Assembly (NCBI GenBank): GCA_900544555.1
Contig: UQWD01000002.1
Span: 124,001-188,000, forward strand
Reading direction: 5' to 3'
From: an uncultured Eubacteriales bacterium
GTDB taxonomy: Bacteria; Bacillota; Clostridia; Christensenellales; CAG-138
Length of the DNA stretch: 64,000 nucleotides
This document shows positions 1 to 8,463 of the stretch, in pieces. Each line of letters starts with the position of its first letter. Positions within the stretch are counted from its first letter, which is position 1. The translations under genes and the position numbers were made by a program. The notes beneath the pieces are model-generated. The model was given only the letters and a program-made list of their open reading frames with translations, was not told where the DNA came from and ran no database searches.

Positions 1-1350
1 GCGCTCACGCTGGATCAGTTTTATTCCAAATTCGCCCGCATACGCAGGGAGGTCGACCTGCCCAAGCTGATAATTACCAGCGTAAAGGATGCGCTTAACC
101 CGGTGATGAAGCTGGGCTACGCGCTTACCGAGGGGCGCAAAATTGAGAAAATACCGGCGGACGCGGAAATTGTTTCCTGGCAGAGCTTTTTAAAGGAGGC
201 GGCCGATTACGGCGGCGAGTATATCGCGCCGCGCGCCGCTCTTGACCCGGCCGTTATCCTTTACAGCGGCGGCACAACCGGCACAACCAAGGGCATCCTA
301 CTGTCAAACCTCAACTTTAACGCGCTTGCCATGCAGATTGACGAGATGAGCAACTGCCTTGTTCCGGGGAAATCCATGCTCGCCATCATGCCCATGTTTC
401 ATGGGTTCGGGCTTGGCGTATGCATCCATTCCATGCTCGCGGGCGGGTGCAAATGCATACTCGTCCCCCGGTTCACGTCAAAATCCTACGCCCAGCTGTT
501 AAAAAAGCGCAAACCAAACTATATCGCGGGCGTTCCGTCGCTTTATGAAACACTGCTCAGGAACCCGGATATGGACGGCGTGGATCTTTCCTGCCTAATG
601 GGTGTGTTCTCGGGAGGGGACTCGCTTTCCGTCGAGCTCAAAAAGCGTTTCGATAAATTTCTCAAAGAGCATAACGCGCGCATAGAGATACGCGAGGGCT
701 ACGGCACGACGGAATGCGTTACGGCAAGCTGCCTGACCCCGTACAATATGTCCCGTGAAGGCAGTATCGGCGTGCCGTTCCCGGACACGTACTATAAGAT
801 CGTCGCGGTGGGTACCGAAAATGAGGTTCCCTACGGCGTTGAAGGGGAAATCACGCTTTCCGGCCCGTCCGTAATGATAGAATATGTCAACCAGCCCGAG
901 GAAACCGCGCAGGCTCTTCGCACGCACGCGGATGGACGCGTATGGCTGCACACGGGCGATCTGGGAACAATGGATGAAGACGGCTTCATCTATTTCCGCC
1001 AGCGCATAAAACGCATGATAGTAACAAACGGGTATAACGTGTATCCTTCGCAGCTGGAGAATATTTTGGACGCGCACGATTACGTGCATATGAGCTGCGT
1101 AATCGGAGTCCCCGATCCGGTAAAGATACAAAAGGTCAAGGCTTTTGTTATGCTCAAGCCCGGCATACCGGCGGACGGGCAGACCAGCAGGGAGCTTTTC
1201 GACCACTGCAAAAAACACATTGCGAAATACGCCATGCCGTACGATATTGAAATACGCGATCAACTTCCAAAAACGCTTGTCGGCAAGGTAGCGTTCCGGG
1301 AGCTTGAACAGGAGGAATTGGAGAAAACCTCGGCTTCCGGCGCAATGTAA
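1..1350 (+). CDS. AMP-forming acyl-CoA synthetase/ligase, 5' truncated by window edge
   Basis: The reading frame is open from base 1, so the true start lies outside the window; the first in-frame ATG at 103 is internal. The protein is an ANL-superfamily adenylating enzyme that activates a carboxylic acid as acyl-AMP and transfers it to CoA. Visible core motifs in order are: the P-loop-like SGGTTGTTKG (about 270-300), GYGTTE (about 697-714), HTGDLGTMDEDGF (about 951-987) with the hinge-region KRMIVTNGYNVYP (about 1009-1047), and the C-terminal catalytic-lysine motif PKTLVGKV (about 1267-1290). These fit a fatty-acid or medium-chain acyl-CoA ligase. The substrate cannot be read from the sequence. 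A strong hairpin follows the stop codon. Confidence 0.9.
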   Translation, partial: ALTLDQFYSKFARIRREVDLPKLIITSVKDALNPVMKLGYALTEGRKIEKIPADAEIVSWQSFLKEAADYGGEYIAPRAALDPAVILYSGGTTGTTKGILLSNLNFNALAMQIDEMSNCLVPGKSMLAIMPMFHGFGLGVCIHSMLAGGCKCILVPRFTSKSYAQLLKKRKPNYIAGVPSLYETLLRNPDMDGVDLSCLMGVFSGGDSLSVELKKRFDKFLKEHNARIEIREGYGTTECVTASCLTPYNMSREGSIGVPFPDTYYKIVAVGTENEVPYGVEGEITLSGPSVMIEYVNQPEETAQALRTHADGRVWLHTGDLGTMDEDGFIYFRQRIKRMIVTNGYNVYPSQLENILDAHDYVHMSCVIGVPDPVKIQKVKAFVMLKPGIPADGQTSRELFDHCKKHIAKYAMPYDIEIRDQLPKTLVGKVAFRELEQEELEKTSASGAM

Positions 1351-1361
1351 GGCTTATTCCG

Positions 1362-1388
1362 GGCCGTGGAAAAAACGTTTCCACGGCC
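1362..1388 (+). terminator. Hairpin after acyl-CoA ligase gene
   Basis: An 11-bp perfect stem (GGCCGTGGAAA / TTTCCACGGCC) with a 5-nt loop lies 12 nt after the ligase stop. The following sequence has only a weak T-run, so it may be an inefficient intrinsic terminator or an mRNA-stabilising hairpin. Confidence 0.6.
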
Positions 1389-1488
1389 TCGAGCTATTTT
1401 ATCGCATTTGGCACGCCCGTTTTGTGGCCTGGGATGACGTAGAGGCCGCGCGGTTCGTAGTTTTTTAAAGGGGGAGTTCGCGTATATC

Positions 1489-2034
1489 ATGATATTAAAT
1501 ACGGACAGGCTTACGTTAAGGCTTCTCGAGCAGACCGATTACGGCGCGCTTACAAAGATTTTGCAGGATTCCGAGGTCATGGCCGCCTACGAGCATGCGT
1601 TCAGCGACGGTGAGGTTCAAACGTGGCTGGACCGGCAGATAGCGCGTTATCAAGCCGACGGCGTTGGGCTGTGGGCTGTTTGCCTTATGCAAACGGGAGA
1701 GGTTATCGGTCAATGCGGGCTAACCATGCAGGATTGCTTCGGAAGGAAGGTGCTGGAGGTGGGTTATCTCTTTCAAAAGGCGTTTTGGCGGCGGGGATTT
1801 GCGACTGAGGCCGCCAGAGCGTGCAGGGATTATGCGTTCGAGCGTCTAAACGCAAGCGAAGTGTATTCCATCATACGCGATACCAACAAAGCCTCAAGAA
1901 GCGTCGCGCTTCGCAACGGCATGTCCGTATGCGGCGAATTTGTCAAGCATTACTACGGCGTGGATATGCCCCATATCGTTTACCGCATTCTCCGCGGGGA
2001 GTGGGAAAGCATCCGCGGTACGCGAGATGCTTAA
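1489..2034 (+). CDS. GNAT-family N-acetyltransferase (RimJ/RimL-like)
   Basis: A 181-aa protein opening with TDRLTLRLLEQTDYGAL, the usual start of RimJ/RimL-type GNAT enzymes. These transfer acetyl from acetyl-CoA to a protein N-terminus or a small amine. The acetyl-CoA-binding section includes GYLFQKAFWRRGFATEAARA (about residues 94-113), and the C-terminal half has the typical SRSVALRNGMSVCGEF segment. The ATG start is preceded by an A/G-rich AAAGGGGGAG site at about 13 nt. The substrate is unknown. It stands alone between the ligase and the CRISPR operon. Confidence 0.85.
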   Translation: MILNTDRLTLRLLEQTDYGALTKILQDSEVMAAYEHAFSDGEVQTWLDRQIARYQADGVGLWAVCLMQTGEVIGQCGLTMQDCFGRKVLEVGYLFQKAFWRRGFATEAARACRDYAFERLNASEVYSIIRDTNKASRSVALRNGMSVCGEFVKHYYGVDMPHIVYRILRGEWESIRGTRDA

Positions 2035-2443
2035 CCCACTAATTCTTAACCCAATGGAAAAGAGCGCCGCAGCATTTTGTTTTTAGCGAAATTTGGTTCG
2101 TACCGCGAATAAGCTTGATTGTCAGGCCGCTTATATTTACCCGATAGGCTGACGATGTTGTGATGTAGTCAATTATGTCGTCAGTTGGGCATAACCGACA
2201 CTTGGAGAAAACTTCGAGGCCAAGCCATTATCTCAAAGTTGTTTAAAACGTTGCCCTACTCATTCTCGCTCTTTTTTAATCCTCCCTTTTCACAACATTT
2301 GCCAGCATCCCTAGTGGTTTTTATATATGCCATTCCCCCAAGAGAAAGTATAATTCCCGGCATTATGCAATTTGCGTAATTATTCAGAACATATTTATTT
2401 TGATTGAGCATGTTTAAAATGCCAAACATCCATGTTCAAACTC
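2035..2443. other. Intergenic region downstream of cas3
   Basis: About 400 bp between the GNAT gene and the end of cas3. In most type I-C loci cas4-cas1-cas2 and the array lie on this side. I find no recognisable Cas1, Cas2 or Cas4 coding sequence here, no 32-nt repeat and no repeat remnant. A 64-codon open frame at 2185-2379 has no start signal and no recognisable protein features. Confidence 0.6.
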
Positions 2444-4615
2444 TTACAGCTTTAACACACCAGCCATGTATCCCAGGAAAGAGTCATAAGAGAGCGTCCA
2501 CTGATAAACATCTTCCGCAATTTGTTTAACCTGCCATCTATTCAAATTTTCTCTGCGGATGGATACGGAGCATCTCTGCACTTCCCGCCAACTCCCATAG
2601 CCATGTCTAATCTGCTCTGCCAAAGCTGCATTCACAATCACCGGTATCGTATCGCTTTCAATTACATGAAATTGGTCATTAACCGTTTGAAAGCTTAAAT
2701 TCGTTTCAGCCTCCAACAGAGCCTGTATCTGTTTTGCTTCACTCTTACCTCTATGCAACTCATCACTGATCGATTTTGTGCTCAGCTTAGGCGTGATTTC
2801 CATATTATCGCGCAGATACTCTTCGAGCAGGCCCGCGCTTATTTTTATTTCCGGATTGGAAGTGAGCATCTTATCATCCTGCATGCTGAAGCTCCACATC
2901 TCCGCATCTTTAGAAAGCCCGTTACGATTAACTCTTCCCGCTGTCTGTATCAGTGACAAAACGGAAGCCAGCTCTCTGAATCCATTACGGAACGAAAAAT
3001 CCATGCCGGCTTCCGCACAGGATGTCGCCACCAAAACCCAGTTTGTATCCGTCGAATCCGCCAAACGTTTTTTTACCGCTTTAATTGTTTGCTCGCGATC
3101 CTCCGGCGTAAGCGCAGTTGAGAGATGCTCCACGCATACCTTACCATATTTTTTACGGATGTCATCGGCAATTACCGCCGCATTTTGTACGGTATTCATG
3201 ACTACAATTCGTGGTCCTGGTTTTTCCATGACCCAGTCTGTCAATTCCGCCCGGCTCAGTGAAAGTGAATTCCAACGAAACCGGATTCTATTTTTCTCAT
3301 AGCCAAGCAATGCGCTGCGCAAATTTTTGTTCACCATTTCCGGGATCTGCTTCACCTCAGTTCCAACCAACTCCGGAATCCGCCAAAAACGAACCAGCGA
3401 TCCTGAGGCCAAAATCCAGTAACAGCCCCACTCCTCTTCCAATACTTTCATCCAGTTCCACGCAAGCGGGAGCAGTTTAAGCGGCAGCGCGGCATGTACT
3501 TCATCCACGAAAATGATACTTCCAGGCAACTCATGCAGGCGGCGCAGCGTACCCGGACGGTTTGAGGCCAGTGTTTCAAAAAACGTAACCGCCGTGGTGA
3601 TAATGATCGGTGATCTCCACAAAGACGTCAGATGACGCGTATGCTCGCTCTCAAAATCCGCTTTGTAATGCAGCTCCGCTACGACCGCCTGCGGATCTTC
3701 CCCCGGTAATACCAGCGCTTCTCTATAAACTTCCACTGACTGCGTGATAATATTTGTGTATGGCAGTATTACAAAAATGCGCCGGGCGCCTCTTAAGATG
3801 GCCTGCTTTAACTGATGCGCCATCACAGCCGTGGTTTTTCCTGAGCCAACAGGGCCATCATTGGAAACAATTCCGGCCTTGAGCTCACAATCCCGACACT
3901 CCTCGTACATCTGCGCGCGCAATTCATTTCGTTCGCTCTGATGCTCGCCCCGTAGGCTTTGTACATATCGGTTCAGCGATTCCAAGCGAAGTTCCGGTTG
4001 CAGCCCCGGCACATTTTCCAACTCTGGATTGTGCCCGTAAACGGTTGCCGTATCCGAATGATCTGCATCCACAAGGCAAGACAGCATCATTCGGATAAAC
4101 ACGGCTGGATCTCCTTCGCAATACTCCGGAACATGTGCCGCGCTTTGCGGAATCAAGCGCCTGTGGAGCTGAAGCAACTCATTGAGCTCCTTATCAACAT
4201 AGGCTCTCATCGTTTCGCGCGAATCCCGGTAGCATATTGCCTCTGCCCTGTTCTTTTCGGCCGAAGAATCAGGCAATCCATGATGGTGCGAGTATACAAG
4301 CATCAGCGAACACAGTGCGTCCTGCCCTTTTTGTTTGAGAAATGCCGCGCCGGCGTCTGCATGGTTCACAGGTAAATGTCGAGCTTTTTCGCCTTTTTCA
4401 TGCAATACCGCCTGATTCTTTTCATCCAGCTTTCCTAGGTCATGGTATGCCGCTGCCAGGCGCAGGATATTTTTTATCTGAGCAGCATCCTTCTTGCAGT
4501 ATTGTTCAATCCCCCGCGCAAAGCGCAGCGCCAGTTCTGTCGTATTCTTCACGTGATCTAAATAGTTCTGCGACGGATATCCGTTTTTCGCGCTGTGAGC
4601 AAGATAAGGTTCCAT
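2444..4615 (-). CDS. cas3: CRISPR-associated helicase-nuclease Cas3 (type I-C)
   Basis: A 723-aa HD nuclease plus SF2 helicase that unwinds and degrades DNA marked by Cascade. The HD domain has YHDLGK at residues 57-62, SHHHGLPD near 109-116 and DADH near 183-186. The helicase shows Walker A GPVGSGKTT (254-262), the Walker B box DEVH (371-374) and motif VI QTAGRVNR (557-564). Motif III reads ASGS instead of the commoner SAT. The ATG overlaps the cas7 stop, so it is translationally coupled and is the last gene of the operon. In the commonest I-C order cas3 comes first, so this is a permuted arrangement. All catalytic motifs appear intact. Confidence 0.96.
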   Translation of the reverse strand: MEPYLAHSAKNGYPSQNYLDHVKNTTELALRFARGIEQYCKKDAAQIKNILRLAAAYHDLGKLDEKNQAVLHEKGEKARHLPVNHADAGAAFLKQKGQDALCSLMLVYSHHHGLPDSSAEKNRAEAICYRDSRETMRAYVDKELNELLQLHRRLIPQSAAHVPEYCEGDPAVFIRMMLSCLVDADHSDTATVYGHNPELENVPGLQPELRLESLNRYVQSLRGEHQSERNELRAQMYEECRDCELKAGIVSNDGPVGSGKTTAVMAHQLKQAILRGARRIFVILPYTNIITQSVEVYREALVLPGEDPQAVVAELHYKADFESEHTRHLTSLWRSPIIITTAVTFFETLASNRPGTLRRLHELPGSIIFVDEVHAALPLKLLPLAWNWMKVLEEEWGCYWILASGSLVRFWRIPELVGTEVKQIPEMVNKNLRSALLGYEKNRIRFRWNSLSLSRAELTDWVMEKPGPRIVVMNTVQNAAVIADDIRKKYGKVCVEHLSTALTPEDREQTIKAVKKRLADSTDTNWVLVATSCAEAGMDFSFRNGFRELASVLSLIQTAGRVNRNGLSKDAEMWSFSMQDDKMLTSNPEIKISAGLLEEYLRDNMEITPKLSTKSISDELHRGKSEAKQIQALLEAETNLSFQTVNDQFHVIESDTIPVIVNAALAEQIRHGYGSWREVQRCSVSIRRENLNRWQVKQIAEDVYQWTLSYDSFLGYMAGVLKL

Positions 4616-5505
4616 TACAAACGTACCAAATCCTTAATGCTGGCAACCTTATTAAGCAGTTCTTCCGGCAGTTCAGTCTTGTCCTGATAATCATGCCAGC
4701 TCTCCGATGGCGCTGATACATCCCCTATGCGATTTGGCGTCAATGCATCCAACAGCATATAGTCCGGGCAGCTTCCTAACAGGTTTTTGTGCTCAATGTA
4801 CCAGGCATGGCGCAGACGAACATCCGGCCGAATTGCGGAACGATTCATATCGTATGCCTGAGGGATCAAAAGCTTAAGCAACTCAATATCGTCTGCCGTA
4901 CAACCGCTCTTTCCGGCAAAGTTGGGGTTGACAAAAAACGGCATGCAATATACGCCGTGTTCGACCACGCGGAAAGCCAGCGGCGCCATTCCGGCTTTTT
5001 TCCCTTCCTGCACTCCTGCCTTGTTTGTATTCGTTTGACGAATAATGTTGACCGGACAAATCGAGACGCCAACGCCAAACTGCACAACGCCGGTCTTAAT
5101 ATACCCCTTGTTTCCATCCTTCTCCAGAAATGTGTTTCCAAACACTCTGGCGTCCCAATATTTTCTGACAAACTCACTTTCCAAAAACTTGTGCTGATCA
5201 AAATCAGCCAGCTTGCCGCCTGAAGTCATTTCCTTCGTGATAGCTGTGCGGCTACGGCCCCGGTGCTCAAGAATCCGGTAATGATCTGCATTTGATTTGA
5301 ATTTCTCCGGTAAGCTCTCAAAAAAGGGCGACGCGGAGTCATCCAATAGATCTCTAACCTTGCGTTTATAAGAAACAGGAGAAATCTCCCCACAGCCGTT
5401 GGGTCTCTGACGCGGATCAGCCTCCCGATCCGGATCTCCGTTCGGGTTTGAATTTACCGCTTCAATCACCAGTAATCCTGTTGCTCTTTTTATCTGATTA
5501 TCCAT
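4615..5505 (-). CDS. cas7: Type I-C Cascade backbone subunit Cas7 (Csd2)
   Basis: A 296-aa Cas7/Csd2 protein, the multi-copy subunit that forms the crRNA-binding helical backbone of I-C Cascade. The N-terminal strand carries the family signature EAVNSNPNGDPDREADPR, followed by the K-rich SYKRKVRDL segment. I chose the ATG at 5505: a GGAGGAG site sits 6 nt upstream. The earlier in-frame ATG at 5523 would place that ribosome binding site inside the gene. The start overlaps the end of cas8c by 8 nt, which implies translational coupling. Confidence 0.95.
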   Translation of the reverse strand: MDNQIKRATGLLVIEAVNSNPNGDPDREADPRQRPNGCGEISPVSYKRKVRDLLDDSASPFFESLPEKFKSNADHYRILEHRGRSRTAITKEMTSGGKLADFDQHKFLESEFVRKYWDARVFGNTFLEKDGNKGYIKTGVVQFGVGVSICPVNIIRQTNTNKAGVQEGKKAGMAPLAFRVVEHGVYCMPFFVNPNFAGKSGCTADDIELLKLLIPQAYDMNRSAIRPDVRLRHAWYIEHKNLLGSCPDYMLLDALTPNRIGDVSAPSESWHDYQDKTELPEELLNKVASIKDLVRL

Positions 5506-5992
5506 TTTGATCTCCTCCGTCATAGTCGTTTATCTTGTCTTGAGAACCGTTACTGGTTCCATTTTCCTTATATACGTTGTGCTCGTCACCGTGCTGTCGA
5601 TCTGTTTGTTCCTTTTTGGGGAATGCTGAGAGATATCCAATAAAATATTGGGCTTTTGCTTCCTCATTAAATCGAGTCTGGCTTCCCCAAGCAGCATAAA
5701 GCTGCGTCGCAATACTCTCATACAAGGCAAGATACCAGCCTGCACGCCAACTCTCCTCGTTCTTTTTCTGTATGCCTTTTGTGCGGTAACTTTTTGCCCA
5801 TGCGATATAGGGATTCATCCGCTGACCCAGCACAGCCAGCATTTTGTAAGGCTGTTCCGCCCCTGCGAAATATAATCCACTCCCTGCCAGCGTGTTTGGC
5901 ATATCGTTATCGCGCACCACCCTGCAATACATTTCATGCAGCGCATCTGATACCTTCAGCAATTGTCCGAATAAATATGGAAAATCGTTCAT
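5498..5992 (-). CDS. cas11c: Predicted internal small subunit Cas11c, translated from within cas8c
   Basis: Type I-C systems make a separate small subunit from an internal start near the 3' end of cas8c. Here an AAAGGAGA ribosome binding site lies about 6 nt before an in-frame ATG at 5992 (Cas8c residue 561). It begins MNDFPYLFGQLLKVSDALHE and would give a 164-aa product, about 128 aa of helical core plus the hydrophilic tail. Position, frame and site strength fit Cas11c. The sequence shows the site directly; production of a separate protein is inferred from the family. Confidence 0.75.
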   Translation of the reverse strand: MNDFPYLFGQLLKVSDALHEMYCRVVRDNDMPNTLAGSGLYFAGAEQPYKMLAVLGQRMNPYIAWAKSYRTKGIQKKNEESWRAGWYLALYESIATQLYAAWGSQTRFNEEAKAQYFIGYLSAFPKKEQTDRQHGDEHNVYKENGTSNGSQDKINDYDGGDQNG

Positions 5993-7672
5993 ATACTTCT
6001 CCTTTGTTATCCCAAGCTGATACAAAAACAGACCCATCAACGCCATTGCCTTTCGAGTCTGACGCAGCAGCATAACCTGCGAGCCATCAATAACTCCTCT
6101 GGCAAGCCCCGTTTTTCCAAGATACGGCGCCAGGCTTGTCACATTATTCATCAGAATGAACAGATCCCGGCGTACCGCCGTTAACTCCTCTCCAAACAAA
6201 AGCTGCATCCCGTGATATCGGGGAACCGGTTTAAATTTATCCGTAGAAGGTTTCCCGTCCTGTCTCCAGATCAGGTTTAAGATATCTGAAACTTCCAGCG
6301 GAAACAACGTCGCAGGCTGACCGAACAAAAATGAGGGAAGATTCTGACAGCCTAACGACCATTGCTCACTGCAGCGTTCGATCTCCGCAGGAGAAGTGTT
6401 AAAGGTATAGACCACCTTTGTTCTGGCTTTGTCCAGTTTCCGTAAAACGAAATACTGGATACGCTCTGACATCGGGTCCGTACCCGGTTGTTTCGTTTTG
6501 TGTAGTTCGCTTATGAACGCCTTTGCAGCAAGTTCAAATCCTGCCTTGTTCCTGGTTTTATCATTCGCTCCACTATTAGCCTTGTCTTCCGCCGCGCTCT
6601 GACGCCTGCAAAAGCCAACCATGCTGTACATGTTTTCCCGTAAGGTCTCCGGATAGGCAAACAGCGCCTCATCTTTATCCGTGCTGATCCATGTAATTCC
6701 CTTGCGCTCCGCGCCACTCAACCACGCCAGCGCAGACTGCAGCTTTAAGCGCGTTTCTTTTGAAATCGGGTAGGTCGCATTTTCTGTTCTCCCATAACGG
6801 CTTTGGCACGGCTGCCCACGGAACATCGTCCTAAGAGTAACTTGAAAACCAGCTGCAAGTTTCACTGTCGGCATCGGTTCCTTAAGAGGCCCAGCAAGGT
6901 GCCCAAACGCATCGACTTCCTTCAGCGCCGTTCCCGTCTTTACAGCAGCGTCCGCTTCCATCAATTTCTTGTTCAGCACACTTGTAAAGCCAGCCGTTGC
7001 CACTGACAATCCCTCTTTAATCAACTTCGTGCTATCCAACACCGCTGATAAGGTTCCAAAATCTTTTTGCGCGCTTTTATCCGGTTTTCCAAAGTGAAAA
7101 AGAATCTGAAGTGCCAACGCAATTTCTTTTTTCTGCTTCAACATTTCAAATGCCGCATGCTCAAGCTCCCTATGCAAATGCTTCGCATCTACAAATGCTT
7201 TCGCCTGCTCAACGAGTTGCTTTAGCGGCGCAAACTCAGTCCCGGTTTTATGAAACAGTTCGGTCATCTCAAGTGGCACATCCTGCATGCAGATGCGATA
7301 CTTGTTTCTTATTTTTTCCCCCCAGTTATTTTGTCTGCAAAGCTGATGGATTTTTTCAATATCGAAATCGGTGGTTTTTCCAGCAATCAAATCAGAAACA
7401 ATCTTTTTTTCTGCTTCATCCGTCAGACGATAAAGCGGCGCCAGATTCAAAGCTGGAAACGTCCCCTGATTCGACCCATATTTTCTGATTTGCGCAGCCC
7501 GCTCCATCTCAACGCTTTCAACTTTATAGATCTGCCCGTTATCAAACACAACGTGTACGCAAGGCGCCATCTCTGTGACCTTAGGGATCAATTTATACTT
7601 CGGATGGGTATGCTCTGTTGTGATGTTCGCCTGATCAAGTGCCGCTGTCAGCCGGTATAGCTCGTTGATCAT
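5498..7672 (-). CDS. cas8c: Type I-C Cascade large subunit Cas8c (Csd1)
   Basis: A 724-aa Cas8c/Csd1 protein, the Cascade subunit that reads the PAM and opens the target duplex. The start MINELYRLTAALDQ is typical of Csd1, and an AGGAGGAG site lies 6-9 nt upstream, inside the 3' end of cas5. The protein is longer than many family members, partly because of a hydrophilic C-terminal tail (about the last 36 residues, rich in Asp, Asn, Gly, Lys). The 3' third contains an internal start for the small subunit Cas11c (separate entry). It sits between cas5 and cas7, as in standard I-C operons. Confidence 0.95.
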   Translation of the reverse strand: MINELYRLTAALDQANITTEHTHPKYKLIPKVTEMAPCVHVVFDNGQIYKVESVEMERAAQIRKYGSNQGTFPALNLAPLYRLTDEAEKKIVSDLIAGKTTDFDIEKIHQLCRQNNWGEKIRNKYRICMQDVPLEMTELFHKTGTEFAPLKQLVEQAKAFVDAKHLHRELEHAAFEMLKQKKEIALALQILFHFGKPDKSAQKDFGTLSAVLDSTKLIKEGLSVATAGFTSVLNKKLMEADAAVKTGTALKEVDAFGHLAGPLKEPMPTVKLAAGFQVTLRTMFRGQPCQSRYGRTENATYPISKETRLKLQSALAWLSGAERKGITWISTDKDEALFAYPETLRENMYSMVGFCRRQSAAEDKANSGANDKTRNKAGFELAAKAFISELHKTKQPGTDPMSERIQYFVLRKLDKARTKVVYTFNTSPAEIERCSEQWSLGCQNLPSFLFGQPATLFPLEVSDILNLIWRQDGKPSTDKFKPVPRYHGMQLLFGEELTAVRRDLFILMNNVTSLAPYLGKTGLARGVIDGSQVMLLRQTRKAMALMGLFLYQLGITKEKYMNDFPYLFGQLLKVSDALHEMYCRVVRDNDMPNTLAGSGLYFAGAEQPYKMLAVLGQRMNPYIAWAKSYRTKGIQKKNEESWRAGWYLALYESIATQLYAAWGSQTRFNEEAKAQYFIGYLSAFPKKEQTDRQHGDEHNVYKENGTSNGSQDKINDYDGGDQNG

Positions 7673-7675
7673 GTA

Positions 7676-8335
7676 TCACTCCTCCTCTTTGGGAAAGTTT
7701 AATCTGCCCTGATGTATCCGTAGGCTCTGGCTGTAAACAGCACGATAATCCGAATGATATCCATCCGGGAAAACATCTCTGAGCATGGAAGGAATCGTGA
7801 TATCCGAAAGGTCCTTAAGCACCCCTGTCTCCGGACGAAACGGGCCAAAATAGGATGACGTAAACTCTTTCCATCCCAGTACCGGTATGGAAAATGACTG
7901 CCCGCGCTTGATACGCCGATAAAAGATATCCTGATAAGCATGACCTGGCGACGTAGTTTTACTGTCCCATTCCAATGCCTTTTCCGGCAGGTTCTGCTTG
8001 CAGCAGTTTGAAATCACATCTGCATAGAGCCGATAGCAAACATCCACCAGCACCGTCGCAAAAAGCTGGTAATTATTGCCCTTCTGTATTGATTTGCCCG
8101 CGCGCAAAGGTCCACCATAGTTGGTCACATAGGTATGGTACTGAATTGGTGCGCAGATTTCCACTGCCGTAGGAACAATCCTTATGTCAGGTCCCCACAG
8201 GATCGATTCAAAAATCCCTCTGACCGCTGAAGCCGTAGGTGCCGGATAGCTTACTGGCGCGTCTCCAGTATCCGGCCTACTCCAAATCGCAGTCGCCCCC
8301 GCAATTTCCATTGCGATTGGGTATTTGCGCTTCAC
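7676..8335 (-). CDS. cas5c: Type I-C crRNA-processing endoribonuclease Cas5c (Cas5d)
   Basis: A 219-aa Cas5 protein. In type I-C, which lacks Cas6, Cas5c cuts the pre-crRNA at the repeat hairpin and caps the 5' handle in Cascade. The N-terminus (KYPIAMEIAGATAIWSRPDT) and SYPAPTASAVRGIFESILW are typical of the Cas5 fold. The start is GTG with AAAGGAGG about 8 nt upstream. The catalytic Lys/His pair known in other Cas5d proteins is not obvious; the region KGNNYQLF is the likely equivalent. It is the first gene of the operon, directly downstream of a consensus promoter. Confidence 0.93.
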   Translation of the reverse strand: MKRKYPIAMEIAGATAIWSRPDTGDAPVSYPAPTASAVRGIFESILWGPDIRIVPTAVEICAPIQYHTYVTNYGGPLRAGKSIQKGNNYQLFATVLVDVCYRLYADVISNCCKQNLPEKALEWDSKTTSPGHAYQDIFYRRIKRGQSFSIPVLGWKEFTSSYFGPFRPETGVLKDLSDITIPSMLRDVFPDGYHSDYRAVYSQSLRIHQGRLNFPKEEE

Positions 8336-8353
8336 CTTTGATCCCTCCTTTTA

Positions 8354-8372
8354 TTCGTTAATTTAGTAGTTT
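8354..8372 (+). promoter_or_regulatory. Protospacer-like site with TTC PAM over the cas promoter start
   Basis: TTC at 8354-8356 is the standard type I-C PAM. It is immediately followed by a stretch (8357-8372) that agrees at 13 of 16 positions with the guide-like stretch at 8499-8514. Mismatches are at positions 6, 9 and 12. Positions 6 and 12 are among the every-sixth bases that type I Cascade flips out and does not read. The match ends after position 16. The site covers the predicted cas transcription start, and a bound Cascade would also cover the -10 box. Confidence 0.7.
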
Positions 8373-8402
8373 AATAATATCTCATATAAACTATAATGGC
8401 AA
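8367..8402 (-). promoter_or_regulatory. Promoter of the cas operon
   Basis: On the minus strand TTGCCA (8402-8397) and TATTAT (8379-8374) are separated by exactly 17 nt. This gives a predicted transcription start near 8367, about 32 nt before the cas5 GTG. The -10 element and start site lie inside or beside the guide-matching segment described below. Confidence 0.8.
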
Positions 8403-8428
8403 GAAATATTTCCCAGTCCATTTCGGGT

Positions 8429-8457
8429 TTTACATTCTCGATTTTTTATGGTAAATT
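8429..8457 (+). promoter_or_regulatory. Candidate promoter of the crRNA-like RNA
   Basis: TTTACA (8429-8434) and TAAATT (8452-8457) are spaced by 17 nt on the plus strand, giving a start near 8464, just before the small hairpin. The -10 match is moderate (4 of 6). It is divergent from the cas promoter. Confidence 0.5.
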
Positions 8458-8463
8458 CCTATA

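Noticed and set aside
2185..2379. 64-codon open frame downstream of cas3, considered as a cas2 remnant
   Set aside because: No ribosome binding site, no Cas2 or other family motif, and hydrophobic low-complexity content.
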